Source: Paratinospora sagittata (taxonomy: Eukaryota; Streptophyta; Magnoliopsida; Ranunculales; Menispermaceae). Taken from it: a stretch of DNA of 64,000 nt. The position numbers were made by a program, and so were the translations under genes. Positions within the stretch are counted from its first letter, which is position 1. Each line of letters begins with the position of its first letter. Below the pieces are notes generated by a model. It did no database searches. It was given only the letters and a program-made list of their open reading frames with translations, and was not told where the DNA came from. Location of the stretch: assembly GCA_035771175.1 (NCBI GenBank), contig JAYMFD010001271.1, positions 1,178,001 to 1,242,000 on the forward strand, in the 5' to 3' direction. Shown piece after piece: positions 1 to 11,652 of the stretch.

Positions 1-171
1 TGATGCCTTCAGAATTAGTGAGAACGAAGACATCTCAGATGCCATAACCCGCTTTACCAAGAACATTGAAGAAATGAAGAATTGGGTGAGGAGTTCCCGC
101 AAGGAAAAAAAGTTGGAAAATTCCTTAAGAAACATGTATGATGAAGGAAATTCTTTGAATAACCCTCCACT

Positions 172-660
172 TTGGAAGAGTGGAAATTACTTGCACTGGA
201 AAACAAGAATGGATACTTCAAGAGATCCCATGATTCTGATGTTTGGCATATTGTAAGAAATGGTTATACTGTATCCACAAAGGTTGAAAATAGAGTAATT
301 GTTGCGAAGGTAAAGAATCTATGGTTACCTGGAGAAAAGAAGTTAAAGCAATTAAATGAAAAGACGATAAACATGCTTTTCGGCAGTCTTTCCATTAATG
401 AATTCAACAGACTCTGTACCTGCGACATTCCTAAGGAGAAATGGGATAAACTAGAAGTTACTCCTAAAGGCACAAAGCAAGTAAACGAAACAAAGTTGAG
501 AATGCCAGAGGAATCCTATGATGCCTTCAAAATTAGTGAGAACGAAGACATCTCAGATGCCATAACACGCTTCACCAAGATTATTAAAGAGATAAAGAAG
601 CTTGGTGAGGTGTTCCCACAAGCAAAAATTGTTGGAAAACTCCATGGGGGACATGTATGA
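172..660 (+). pseudogene. Gag relic, W monomer frame, type A (162 codons)
   Basis: The first ~13 codons (MEEWKLLALENKN) lie in a shifted frame. A one-base loss, AATGGATAC for AATGAGATAC, then brings reading into the gag frame at GYFKRSHDSDVWHIV. The gag part runs through LWLPGEKKLKQLNEK, SLSINEFNRL, EKWDKLEVTPKGTKQ and SDAITRFTKIIKEIKKLGEVF, and stops at the monomer joint. No promoter or CCHC region is seen. The same frame is open in every W monomer of Blocks I and IV, which reflects shared descent rather than proven selection. Confidence 0.7.
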
Positions 661-1246
661 TGATGGAATCTCGTTAGAATCGCCCTCCACGGGAAAGGTT
701 GGAAATTACTTGCACTGAAAAACAAGAATGAGATACTTCATGAGATCCCATTATTCGGATGTTTCGGATATTCTAAGAAATGGCTATTCTACACCCACAA
801 ATGTTATAAATGGAGTAATTGCGCCGAAGGCAAAGAATGTATGGCTACCCGGAGAAAAGAAGTTAGACCAATTACATGACAAGGCCATAAACAAGCTTTT
901 CTGTGGTCTTTCTATCAACGAATTGAACAGACATTGTTTCTGCAACTCTACCAAGAGGAAATGGGATAACCTAGAAGTTACTCATGAAGGCACAAAGCAA
1001 GTAAATGAAACAACGTTGAGAATGCTGGAGTAATCCTATGATGCCTTCAGAATTAGTGAGAACGAAGACATCTCAGATGCCATAACCCGCTTTACCAAGA
1101 ACATTGAAGAAATGAAGAATTGGGTGAGGAGTTCCCGCAAGGAAAAAAAGTTGGAAAATTCCTTAAGAAACATGTATGATGAAGGAAATTCTTTGAATAA
1201 CCCTCCACTTTGGAAGAGTGGAAATTACTTGCACTGGAAAACAAGA
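209..1246 (+). repeat. Higher-order repeat dimer, type A (representative)
   Basis: This 1,038 bp dimer is W (519) plus D (519). Diagnostic W residues are NEKTINM, RLCTCDIP, KGTKQ, ISENED and KLHGGHV. Diagnostic D residues are MRYFMRSH, PTNVINGVIAPK, QLHDKAINKLFCGL and CNSTKRKW. The W-D joint reads CCACGGGAAAGG, one base shorter than in type B. Other type A dimers start at 2286, 4363, 8518, 38701, 40778, 42855 and 49088. Confidence 0.9.
728..1033 (+). pseudogene. Gag relic, D monomer frame, type A (101 codons)
   Basis: The frame starts at MRYFMRSH just after the TGA that replaces Trp in HWKTRM. It runs through DILRNGYST, NVWLPGEKKLDQLHDK, SINELNRHCFCNS and WDNLEVTHEGTKQVNETTLRMLE, and ends at a TAA where other D monomers have GAA (LEESYDAF). 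The gag frame is open again after that stop into the following monomer (SYDAFRIS to KNWVRSSRKEKKLENSLRNM). Confidence 0.7.
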
Positions 1247-2285
1247 ATGGATACTTCAAGAGATCCCATGATTCTGATGTTTGGCATATTGTAAGAAATG
1301 GTTATACTGTATCCACAAAGGTTGAAAATAGAGTAATTGTTGCGAAGGTAAAGAATCTATGGTTACCTGGAGAAAAGAAGTTAAAGCAATTAAATGAAAA
1401 GGCGATAAACATGCTTTTCGGCAGTCTTTCCATTAATGAATTCAACAGACTCAGTACCTGCGACATTCCCAAGGAGAAATGGGATAAACTAGAAGTTACT
1501 CCTAAAGGCAAAAAGCAAGTAAACGAAACAAAGTTGAGAATGCCGGAGGAATCCTATGATGCCTTCAAAATTATTGAGAACGAAGACATCTCAGATGCCA
1601 TAACACGCTTCACCAAGATTATTAAAGAGATAAAGAAGCTTGGTGAGGTGTTCCCACAAGCAAAAATAGTTGGAAAATTCCATAGGGGACATGTATGATG
1701 AAGGAATTTCGTTAGAATCGCCCTCCACTGGTCAAGGTTGGAAATTACATGCGCTGAAAAACAAGAATGAGATACTTCGTGAGATCCCATTATTCGGATG
1801 TTTCGGATATTCTAAGAAATGGCTATTCTACACCCACAAAGGTTATAAATGGAGTAATTGTGCCGAAGGCAAAGAATGTATGGCTGCCCGGAGAAAAGAA
1901 GTTAGACCAATTACATGGCAAGGCCATAAACAAGCTTTTCTGCTGTCTTTCTATCAACGAATTGAACAGACATTGTTTCTGCAACTCTGCCAAGAAGAAA
2001 TGGGATAACCTAGAAGTTACTCATGAAGGCACAAAGCAAGTAAATGAAACAACGTTGAGAATGCTGGAGTAATCCTATGATGCCTTCAGAATTAGTGAGA
2101 ACGAAGACATCTCAGATGCCATAACCCGCTTTACCAAGAACATTGAAGAAATGAAGAATTGGGTGAGGAGTTCCCGCAAGGAAAAAAAGTTGGAAAATTC
2201 CTTAAGAAACATGTATGATGAAGGAAATTCTTTGAATAACCCTCCACTTTGGAAGAGTGGAAATTACTTGCACTGGAAAACAAGA
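1247..2285 (+). repeat. Higher-order repeat dimer, type B (representative)
   Basis: This 1,039 bp dimer is W (520) plus D (519). Diagnostic W residues are NEKAINM, RLSTCDIP, KGKKQ, IIENED and KFHRGHV. Diagnostic D residues are MRYFVRSH, PTKVINGVIVPK, QLHGKAINKLFCCL and CNSAKKKW. CATGGCAAGG replaces CATGACAAGG, which removes a stop in a second frame. Other type B dimers start at 3324, 5401, 7479, 36623, 37662, 39739, 41816, 43893, 45971 and 48049. Confidence 0.9.
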
Positions 2286-5200
2286 ATGGATACTTCAAGA
2301 GATCCCATGATTCTGATGTTTGGCATATTGTAAGAAATGGTTATACTGTATCCACAAAGGTTGAAAATAGAGTAATTGTTGCGAAGGTAAAGAATCTATG
2401 GTTACCTGGAGAAAAGAAGTTAAAGCAATTAAATGAAAAGACGATAAACATGCTTTTCGGCAGTCTTTCCATTAATGAATTCAACAGACTCTGTACCTGC
2501 GACATTCCTAAGGAGAAATGGGATAAACTAGAAGTTACTCCTAAAGGCACAAAGCAAGTAAACGAAACAAAGTTGAGAATGCCAGAGGAATCCTATGATG
2601 CCTTCAAAATTAGTGAGAACGAAGACATCTCAGATGCCATAACACGCTTCACCAAGATTATTAAAGAGATAAAGAAGCTTGGTGAGGTGTTCCCACAAGC
2701 AAAAATTGTTGGAAAACTCCATGGGGGACATGTATGATGATGGAATCTCGTTAGAATCGCCCTCCACGGGAAAGGTTGGAAATTACTTGCACTGAAAAAC
2801 AAGAATGAGATACTTCATGAGATCCCATTATTCGGATGTTTCGGATATTCTAAGAAATGGCTATTCTACACCCACAAATGTTATAAATGGAGTAATTGCG
2901 CCGAAGGCAAAGAATGTATGGCTACCCGGAGAAAAGAAGTTAGACCAATTACATGACAAGGCCATAAACAAGCTTTTCTGTGGTCTTTCTATCAACGAAT
3001 TGAACAGACATTGTTTCTGCAACTCTACCAAGAGGAAATGGGATAACCTAGAAGTTACTCATGAAGGCACAAAGCAAGTAAATGAAACAACGTTGAGAAT
3101 GCTGGAGTAATCCTATGATGCCTTCAGAATTAGTGAGAACGAAGACATCTCAGATGCCATAACCCGCTTTACCAAGAACATTGAAGAAATGAAGAATTGG
3201 GTGAGGAGTTCCCGCAAGGAAAAAAAGTTGGAAAATTCCTTAAGAAACATGTATGATGAAGGAAATTCTTTGAATAACCCTCCACTTTGGAAGAGTGGAA
3301 ATTACTTGCACTGGAAAACAAGAATGGATACTTCAAGAGATCCCATGATTCTGATGTTTGGCATATTGTAAGAAATGGTTATACTGTATCCACAAAGGTT
3401 GAAAATAGAGTAATTGTTGCGAAGGTAAAGAATCTATGGTTACCTGGAGAAAAGAAGTTAAAGCAATTAAATGAAAAGGCGATAAACATGCTTTTCGGCA
3501 GTCTTTCCATTAATGAATTCAACAGACTCAGTACCTGCGACATTCCCAAGGAGAAATGGGATAAACTAGAAGTTACTCCTAAAGGCAAAAAGCAAGTAAA
3601 CGAAACAAAGTTGAGAATGCCGGAGGAATCCTATGATGCCTTCAAAATTATTGAGAACGAAGACATCTCAGATGCCATAACACGCTTCACCAAGATTATT
3701 AAAGAGATAAAGAAGCTTGGTGAGGTGTTCCCACAAGCAAAAATAGTTGGAAAATTCCATAGGGGACATGTATGATGAAGGAATTTCGTTAGAATCGCCC
3801 TCCACTGGTCAAGGTTGGAAATTACATGCGCTGAAAAACAAGAATGAGATACTTCGTGAGATCCCATTATTCGGATGTTTCGGATATTCTAAGAAATGGC
3901 TATTCTACACCCACAAAGGTTATAAATGGAGTAATTGTGCCGAAGGCAAAGAATGTATGGCTGCCCGGAGAAAAGAAGTTAGACCAATTACATGGCAAGG
4001 CCATAAACAAGCTTTTCTGCTGTCTTTCTATCAACGAATTGAACAGACATTGTTTCTGCAACTCTGCCAAGAAGAAATGGGATAACCTAGAAGTTACTCA
4101 TGAAGGCACAAAGCAAGTAAATGAAACAACGTTGAGAATGCTGGAGTAATCCTATGATGCCTTCAGAATTAGTGAGAACGAAGACATCTCAGATGCCATA
4201 ACCCGCTTTACCAAGAACATTGAAGAAATGAAGAATTGGGTGAGGAGTTCCCGCAAGGAAAAAAAGTTGGAAAATTCCTTAAGAAACATGTATGATGAAG
4301 GAAATTCTTTGAATAACCCTCCACTTTGGAAGAGTGGAAATTACTTGCACTGGAAAACAAGAATGGATACTTCAAGAGATCCCATGATTCTGATGTTTGG
4401 CATATTGTAAGAAATGGTTATACTGTATCCACAAAGGTTGAAAATAGAGTAATTGTTGCGAAGGTAAAGAATCTATGGTTACCTGGAGAAAAGAAGTTAA
4501 AGCAATTAAATGAAAAGACGATAAACATGCTTTTCGGCAGTCTTTCCATTAATGAATTCAACAGACTCTGTACCTGCGACATTCCTAAGGAGAAATGGGA
4601 TAAACTAGAAGTTACTCCTAAAGGCACAAAGCAAGTAAACGAAACAAAGTTGAGAATGCCAGAGGAATCCTATGATGCCTTCAAAATTAGTGAGAACGAA
4701 GACATCTCAGATGCCATAACACGCTTCACCAAGATTATTAAAGAGATAAAGAAGCTTGGTGAGGTGTTCCCACAAGCAAAAATTGTTGGAAAACTCCATG
4801 GGGGACATGTATGATGATGGAATCTCGTTAGAATCGCCCTCCACGGGAAAGGTTGGAAATTACTTGCACTGAAAAACAAGAATGAGATACTTCATGAGAT
4901 CCCATTATTCGGATGTTTCGGATATTCTAAGAAATGGCTATTCTACACCCACAAATGTTATAAATGGAGTAATTGCGCCGAAGGCAAAGAATGTATGGCT
5001 ACCCGGAGAAAAGAAGTTAGACCAATTACATGACAAGGCCATAAACAAGCTTTTCTGTGGTCTTTCTATCAACGAATTGAACAGACATTGTTTCTGCAAC
5101 TCTACCAAGAGGAAATGGGATAACCTAGAAGTTACTCATGAAGGCACAAAGCAAGTAAATGAAACAACGTTGAGAATGCTGGAGTAATCCTATGATGCCT

Positions 5201-6439
5201 TCAGAATTAGTGAGAACGAAGACATCTCAGATGCCATAACCCGCTTTACCAAGAACATTGAAGAAATGAAGAATTGGGTGAGGAGTTCCCGCAAGGAAAA
5301 AAAGTTGGAAAATTCCTTAAGAAACATGTATGATGAAGGAAATTCTTTGAATAACCCTCCACTTTGGAAGAGTGGAAATTACTTGCACTGGAAAACAAGA
5401 ATGGATACTTCAAGAGATCCCATGATTCTGATGTTTGGCATATTGTAAGAAATGGTTATACTGTATCCACAAAGGTTGAAAATAGAGTAATTGTTGCGAA
5501 GGTAAAGAATCTATGGTTACCTGGAGAAAAGAAGTTAAAGCAATTAAATGAAAAGGCGATAAACATGCTTTTCGGCAGTCTTTCCATTAATGAATTCAAC
5601 AGACTCAGTACCTGCGACATTCCCAAGGAGAAATGGGATAAACTAGAAGTTACTCCTAAAGGCAAAAAGCAAGTAAACGAAACAAAGTTGAGAATGCCGG
5701 AGGAATCCTATGATGCCTTCAAAATTATTGAGAACGAAGACATCTCAGATGCCATAACACGCTTCACCAAGATTATTAAAGAGATAAAGAAGCTTGGTGA
5801 GGTGTTCCCACAAGCAAAAATAGTTGGAAAATTCCATAGGGGACATGTATGATGAAGGAATTTCGTTAGAATCGCCCTCCACTGGTCAAGGTTGGAAATT
5901 ACATGCGCTGAAAAACAAGAATGAGATACTTCGTGAGATCCCATTATTCGGATGTTTCGGATATTCTAAGAAATGGCTATTCTACACCCACAAAGGTTAT
6001 AAATGGAGTAATTGTGCCGAAGGCAAAGAATGTATGGCTGCCCGGAGAAAAGAAGTTAGACCAATTACATGGCAAGGCCATAAACAAGCTTTTCTGCTGT
6101 CTTTCTATCAACGAATTGAACAGACATTGTTTCTGCAACTCTGCCAAGAAGAAATGGGATAACCTAGAAGTTACTCATGAAGGCACAAAGCAAGTAAATG
6201 AAACAACGTTGAGAATGCTGGAGTAATCCTATGATGCCTTCAGAATTAGTGAGAACGAAGACATCTCAGATGCCATAACCCGCTTTACCAAGAACATTGA
6301 AGAAATGAAGAATTGGGTGAGGAGTTCCCGCAAGGAAAAAAAGTTGGAAAATTCCTTAAGAAACATGTATGATGAAGGAAATTCTTTGAATAACCCTCCA
6401 CTTTGGAAGAGTGGAAATTACTTGCACTGGAAAACAAGA

Positions 6440-7478
6440 ATGGATACTTCAAGAGATCCCATGATTCTGATGTTTGGCATATTGTAAGAAATGGTTATAC
6501 TGTATCCACAAAGGTTGAAAATAGAGTAATTGTTGCGAAGGTAAAGAATCTATGGTTACCTGGAGAAAAGAAGTTAAAGCAATTAAATGAAAAGACGATA
6601 AACATGCTTTTCGGCAGTCTTTCCATTAATGAATTCAACAGACTCTGTACCTGCGACATTCCTAAGGAGAAATGGGATAAACTAGAAGTTACTCCTAAAG
6701 GCACAAAGCAAGTAAACGAAACAAAGTTGAGAATGCCAGAGGAATCCTATGATGCCTTCAAAATTATTGAGAACGAAGACATCTCAGATGCCATAACACG
6801 CTTCACCAAGATTATTAAAGAGATAAAGAAGCTTGGTGAGGTGTTCCCACAAGCAAAAATTGTTGGAAAACTCCATAGGGGACATGTATGATGAAGGAAT
6901 TTCGTTAGAATCGCCCTCCACTGGTCAAGGTTGGAAATTACATGCGCTGAAAAACAAGAATGAGATACTTCGTGAGATCCCATTATTCGGATGTTTCGGA
7001 TATTCTAAGAAATGGCTATTCTACACCCACAAAGGTTATAAATGGAGTAATTGCGCCGAAGGCAAAGAATGTATGGCTACCCGGAGAAAAGAAGTTAGAC
7101 CAATTACATGAAAAGGCCATAAACAAGCTTTTCTGTGGTCTTTCTATCAACGAATTGAACAGACATTGTTTCTGCAACTCTACCAAGAGGAAATGGGATA
7201 ACCTAGAAGTTACTCATGAAGGCACAAAGCAAGTAAATGAAACAACGTTGAGAATGCTGGAGTAATCCTATGATGCCTTCAGAATTAGTGAGAACGAAGA
7301 CATCTCAGATGCCATAACCCGCTTTACCAAGAACATTGAAGAAATGAAGAATTGGGTGAGGAGTTCCCGCAAGGAAAAAAAGTTGGAAAATTCCTTAAGA
7401 AACATGTATGATGAAGGAAATTCTTTGAATAACCCTCCACTTTGGAAGAGTGGAAATTACTTGCACTGGAAAACAAGA
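6440..7478 (+). repeat. Higher-order repeat dimer, type A' (A/B mosaic)
   Basis: The left part is type A (NEKTINM, RLCTC, KGTKQ). It then has B-type IIENED, A-type bases around AAACTCCAT, B-type sequence from AGGGGACATG through MRYFVRSH and PTKVI, and type A again from NGVIAPK to CNSTKRKW. A private change gives QLHEKAINK. Its length is 1,039 bp, as in B. Further copies start at 44932 and 47010. The patchwork suggests gene conversion between A and B. Confidence 0.85.
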
Positions 7479-9518
7479 ATGGATACTTCAAGAGATCCCA
7501 TGATTCTGATGTTTGGCATATTGTAAGAAATGGTTATACTGTATCCACAAAGGTTGAAAATAGAGTAATTGTTGCGAAGGTAAAGAATCTATGGTTACCT
7601 GGAGAAAAGAAGTTAAAGCAATTAAATGAAAAGGCGATAAACATGCTTTTCGGCAGTCTTTCCATTAATGAATTCAACAGACTCAGTACCTGCGACATTC
7701 CCAAGGAGAAATGGGATAAACTAGAAGTTACTCCTAAAGGCAAAAAGCAAGTAAACGAAACAAAGTTGAGAATGCCGGAGGAATCCTATGATGCCTTCAA
7801 AATTATTGAGAACGAAGACATCTCAGATGCCATAACACGCTTCACCAAGATTATTAAAGAGATAAAGAAGCTTGGTGAGGTGTTCCCACAAGCAAAAATA
7901 GTTGGAAAATTCCATAGGGGACATGTATGATGAAGGAATTTCGTTAGAATCGCCCTCCACTGGTCAAGGTTGGAAATTACATGCGCTGAAAAACAAGAAT
8001 GAGATACTTCGTGAGATCCCATTATTCGGATGTTTCGGATATTCTAAGAAATGGCTATTCTACACCCACAAAGGTTATAAATGGAGTAATTGTGCCGAAG
8101 GCAAAGAATGTATGGCTGCCCGGAGAAAAGAAGTTAGACCAATTACATGGCAAGGCCATAAACAAGCTTTTCTGCTGTCTTTCTATCAACGAATTGAACA
8201 GACATTGTTTCTGCAACTCTGCCAAGAAGAAATGGGATAACCTAGAAGTTACTCATGAAGGCACAAAGCAAGTAAATGAAACAACGTTGAGAATGCTGGA
8301 GTAATCCTATGATGCCTTCAGAATTAGTGAGAACGAAGACATCTCAGATGCCATAACCCGCTTTACCAAGAACATTGAAGAAATGAAGAATTGGGTGAGG
8401 AGTTCCCGCAAGGAAAAAAAGTTGGAAAATTCCTTAAGAAACATGTATGATGAAGGAAATTCTTTGAATAACCCTCCACTTTGGAAGAGTGGAAATTACT
8501 TGCACTGGAAAACAAGAATGGATACTTCAAGAGATCCCATGATTCTGATGTTTGGCATATTGTAAGAAATGGTTATACTGTATCCACAAAGGTTGAAAAT
8601 AGAGTAATTGTTGCGAAGGTAAAGAATCTATGGTTACCTGGAGAAAAGAAGTTAAAGCAATTAAATGAAAAGACGATAAACATGCTTTTCGGCAGTCTTT
8701 CCATTAATGAATTCAACAGACTCTGTACCTGCGACATTCCTAAGGAGAAATGGGATAAACTAGAAGTTACTCCTAAAGGCACAAAGCAAGTAAACGAAAC
8801 AAAGTTGAGAATGCCAGAGGAATCCTATGATGCCTTCAAAATTAGTGAGAACGAAGACATCTCAGATGCCATAACACGCTTCACCAAGATTATTAAAGAG
8901 ATAAAGAAGCTTGGTGAGGTGTTCCCACAAGCAAAAATTGTTGGAAAACTCCATGGGGGACATGTATGATGATGGAATCTCGTTAGAATCGCCCTCCACG
9001 GGAAAGGTTGGAAATTACTTGCACTGAAAAACAAGAATGAGATACTTCATGAGATCCCATTATTCGGATGTTTCGGATATTCTAAGAAATGGCTATTCTA
9101 CACCCACAAATGTTATAAATGGAGTAATTGCGCCGAAGGCAAAGAATGTATGGCTACCCGGAGAAAAGAAGTTAGACCAATTACATGACAAGGCCATAAA
9201 CAAGCTTTTCTGTGGTCTTTCTATCAACGAATTGAACAGACATTGTTTCTGCAACTCTACCAAGAGGAAATGGGATAACCTAGAAGTTACTCATGAAGGC
9301 ACAAAGCAAGTAAATGAAACAACGTTGAGAATGCTGGAGTAATCCTATGATGCCTTCAGAATTAGTGAGAACGAAGACATCTCAGATGCCATAACCCGCT
9401 TTACCAAGAACATTGAAGAAATGAAGAACTGGGTGAGGAGTTCCCGCAAGGAAAAAAAGTTGGAAAATTCCTTAAGAAACATGTATGATGAAGGAAATTC
9501 TTTGAATAACCCTCCACT

Positions 9519-9902
9519 TTGGAAGAGTGGAAATTACTTGCACTAGAAAACAAGAATGGATACATCAAGAGATCCCATGATTCTGATGTTTGGCATATTG
9601 TAAGAAATGGTTATACTGTATCCACAGAGGTTGAAAATAGAGTAATTGTTGCGAAGGTAAAGAATCTATGGTTACCTGGAAAAAAGAAGTTAAAGCAATT
9701 AAATGAAAAGGCGATAAACATGCTTTTCGGCAGTCTTTCCATTAATGAGTTCAACAGACTCAGTACATGCGACATTCCTAAGGAGAAATGGGATAAACTA
9801 GAAGTTACTCCTAAAGGCACAAAGCAAGTAAACGAAACAAAGTTGAGAATGCCAGAGGAATCCTATGATGCCTTCAAAATTAGTGAGAACGAAGACATCT
9901 AA
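9519..9902 (+). pseudogene. Gag relic, W monomer of dimer C (127 codons)
   Basis: Same architecture as the other higher-order repeat W frames, but cut short by TAA after SENEDI (ATCTAAGATG for ATCTCAGATG). It has STEVENR and PGKKKLKQ where A and B have STKVENR and PGEKKLKQ. Its duplicate is at 50,089-50,472. Confidence 0.7.
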
Positions 9903-10265
9903 GATGCCATAACACGCTTCACCAAGATTATTAAAGAGATAAAGAAGCTTGGTGAGGTGTTCCCACAATCAAAAATAGTTGGAAACTTCCATATGGGACA
10001 TGTATGATGAAGGAAATTCGTTAGAATCGCCCTCTACTCTTCTAGGTTGGAAATTACTTGCGTTGAAAAACAAGAATGAGATACTTCATGAGATCCCATG
10101 ATTCGGATGTTTCGGATATTCTAAGAAATGGCTATTCTACACCCACAAAGGTTTTAAATAGAGTAATTGTGCCGAAGGCAAAGAATGTATGGCTGCCCGG
10201 AGAATAGAAGTTAGACCAATTACATGACAAGGCCATAAACAAGCTTTTCTGCGGTCTTTCTATCA

Positions 10266-10583
10266 ATGAATTCAACAGACATTATGTCTACAAGACATTA
10301 TGTCTGCAACTCTGCCAAGAAGAAATGGGATAACCTAGAAGTTACTCATGAAGGCACAAAGCAAGTAAATGAAACATCGTTGAGAATGCTCGAGGAATCC
10401 TATGATGCCTTCAGAATTAGTGAGAACAATGACATCTCAGATGCCATAACCCGCTTTACCAAGAACATTGAAGAAATGAAGTACTGGGTGAGGCGTTCCC
10501 GCAAGGAAAAAAAGTTGGAATATTCCTTAAGAAACATGTATGATGAAGGAAGCTGGGTGAGGTGTTACCACAAGCAAAAATAG
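10266..10583 (+). pseudogene. Gag relic crossing the Block I/II joint (105 codons)
   Basis: D-type gag from YVCNSAKKKWDNLEVT through SLRMLEESYDAFRIS, NNDISDAITRFTKNIEEMKYW and KEKKLEYSLRNMYDEG. After YDEG it jumps to SWVRCYHKQK, the end of another monomer, at the recombination joint. The 51 kb copy continues normally as YDEGNSLDYPSLLKGG. Confidence 0.75.
10277..10308 (+). repeat. 16 bp tandem duplication inside a D monomer (copy 1)
   Basis: AGACATTATGTCTACA is followed at once by AGACATTATGTCTGCA at the RHYVCNS codons. The 16 bp insert shifts the gag frame. It serves as a private marker shared only with 50,847-50,878. Confidence 0.9.
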
Positions 10584-11199
10584 TTGGAAAATTCCATAGG
10601 GAACATGTATGATGAAGGAAATTCGTTGAATTGCCCTCCACTGTGCAAGGGTGGAAATTACTTGCGCTGAAAAACAAGAATGAGATACTTCATGAGATCC
10701 CATGATTCAGATGTTTTGGATATTCTAAGAAATGGGTATTCTGCACCCACAAAGGTTAGAAATTGAGTAATTGTGCCGAAGGCTAAGAATGTATGACTAC
10801 CCGGAGAAAAGAAGTTGGACCAATTACATGACAAGGAAATAAACACGTTTTTCTGCGGTCTTTCCATCAATGAATTCAACAGACATTGTGTCTTCAACTC
10901 TGCCAAGAAGAAATGGGATAACCTAAAAGTTACTCATGAAGGCACAAAGCAAGTAAACGAAACAACGTTGAGAATGCTAGAGGAATCCTATGATGCATTC
11001 AGAATTAGAGAGAACGAAGACATCTCGGATGCTATAACACGCTTCACCAAGATTATTAAAGAGATAAGGAAGCTGGGTGAGGTGTTCCCACAAGGAAAAA
11101 GAGTTGGAAAATTCCTTAAGAAACATGTATGTTGAAGGAAATTCTTTGCATAACCCTCAACTTTTGAAGGGTGGAAATTACTTGCACTAAAAAACAAGA

Positions 11200-11652
11200 A
11201 TGAGATACTTCAAGAGATCCCATGATTCGGATGTTTGGCATATTGTAAGAAATGGCCATACTGTACCCACAGAGGTTGAAAATAGAGTAATTGTGCCGAA
11301 GGTAAAAAATGTATGGTTACCCGGTGAAAAGAAGTTAAAGCAATTAAATGAAAAGGTGATAAACATGCTTTTCGACAGTCTTTCCATTAATAAATTCAAA
11401 AGACTTAGTACCTGCGACATTGCCGAGGAGAAATGGGATAAACTAGAAGTTACTCATGAAGGCACAAAGGAAGTAAACGTAACAAAGTTGAGAATGCCGG
11501 AGGAATCCTATGATTCCTTCAGAATTAGTGAGAACGAAGACGTCTCGGATGCCATAACACGCTTCACCAAGATTATTAAAGAGATAAGGAAGCTGGGTGA
11601 GGTGTTCCCACAAGCAAAAATAGTTGGAAAATTCCATAAGGGACATGTATGA
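11200..11652 (+). pseudogene. Gag relic, W monomer (150 codons)
   Basis: One of the few Block II monomers with NVWLPGEKKLKQLNEK intact. Continues MLFDSLSINKFKRLSTCDIAEEKWDKLEVTHEG, KLRMPEESYDSFRIS and DAITRFTKIIKEIRKLGEVF, ending at the out-of-frame monomer joint (KFHKGHV then stop). The upstream Trp of HWKTRM is TAA. Confidence 0.7.

Larger units (their letters stand above)
1..10545 (+). repeat. Block I: W-D dimeric higher-order repeat array
   Basis: W monomers start at 209, 1247, 2286, 3324, 4363, 5401, 6440, 7479, 8518 and 9556. D monomers start at 728, 1767, 2805, 3844, 4882, 5921, 6960, 7999, 9037 and 10076. Dimer types in order are A B A B A B A' B A C. Same-type copies look identical in translation, which indicates very recent amplification or ongoing homogenisation. 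Bases 1-208 are the end of a D monomer. The block ends at a recombination joint at 10,546-10,551. Confidence 0.92.
1..10545 (+). repeat. Segmental duplicate (copy 1), partner 40,570-51,115
   Basis: Dimer order, dimer C and the private 16 bp duplication all recur in Block IV at an offset of 40,570 bp for the right part and 40,569 bp for the four leftmost dimers. The only dimer-type difference seen is at 4363 (A) versus 44932 (A'). Similarity stops at the AAGGAA joint at 10,546-10,551. Confidence 0.85.
9556..10679 (+). repeat. Terminal irregular dimer, type C, and recombinant D monomer
   Basis: The W half differs from A and B: TAG just upstream replaces the Trp of HWKTRM, TACATC replaces TACTTC, it has PGKKKLKQ, and a TAA follows SENEDI. 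The D half has GTTTTAAATAG and a 16 bp tandem duplication at 10,277-10,308. The D unit is 604 bp long because about 68 bp of a second monomer end follows the joint at 10,546-10,551. A C dimer with the same changes starts at 50126. Confidence 0.85.

Noticed and set aside
264..473. Minus-strand open frames of 60-112 codons in nearly every monomer
   Set aside because: They are antisense shadows of the gag frame, recur with the monomer period, have Phe/Ser/Leu-rich sequence and no recognisable domain.
1670..2008. 112-codon + strand frame (MENSIGDMYDEG... to QEEMG) repeated in every B dimer
   Set aside because: It is the D monomer read one base out of the gag frame. It is open mainly because B dimers have CATGGC for CATGAC. 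Identical copies reflect array homogeneity, not selection.
10277..10308. Target-site duplication of an inserted element
   Set aside because: The two 16 bp copies are directly adjacent with nothing between them, so this is a simple tandem duplication.
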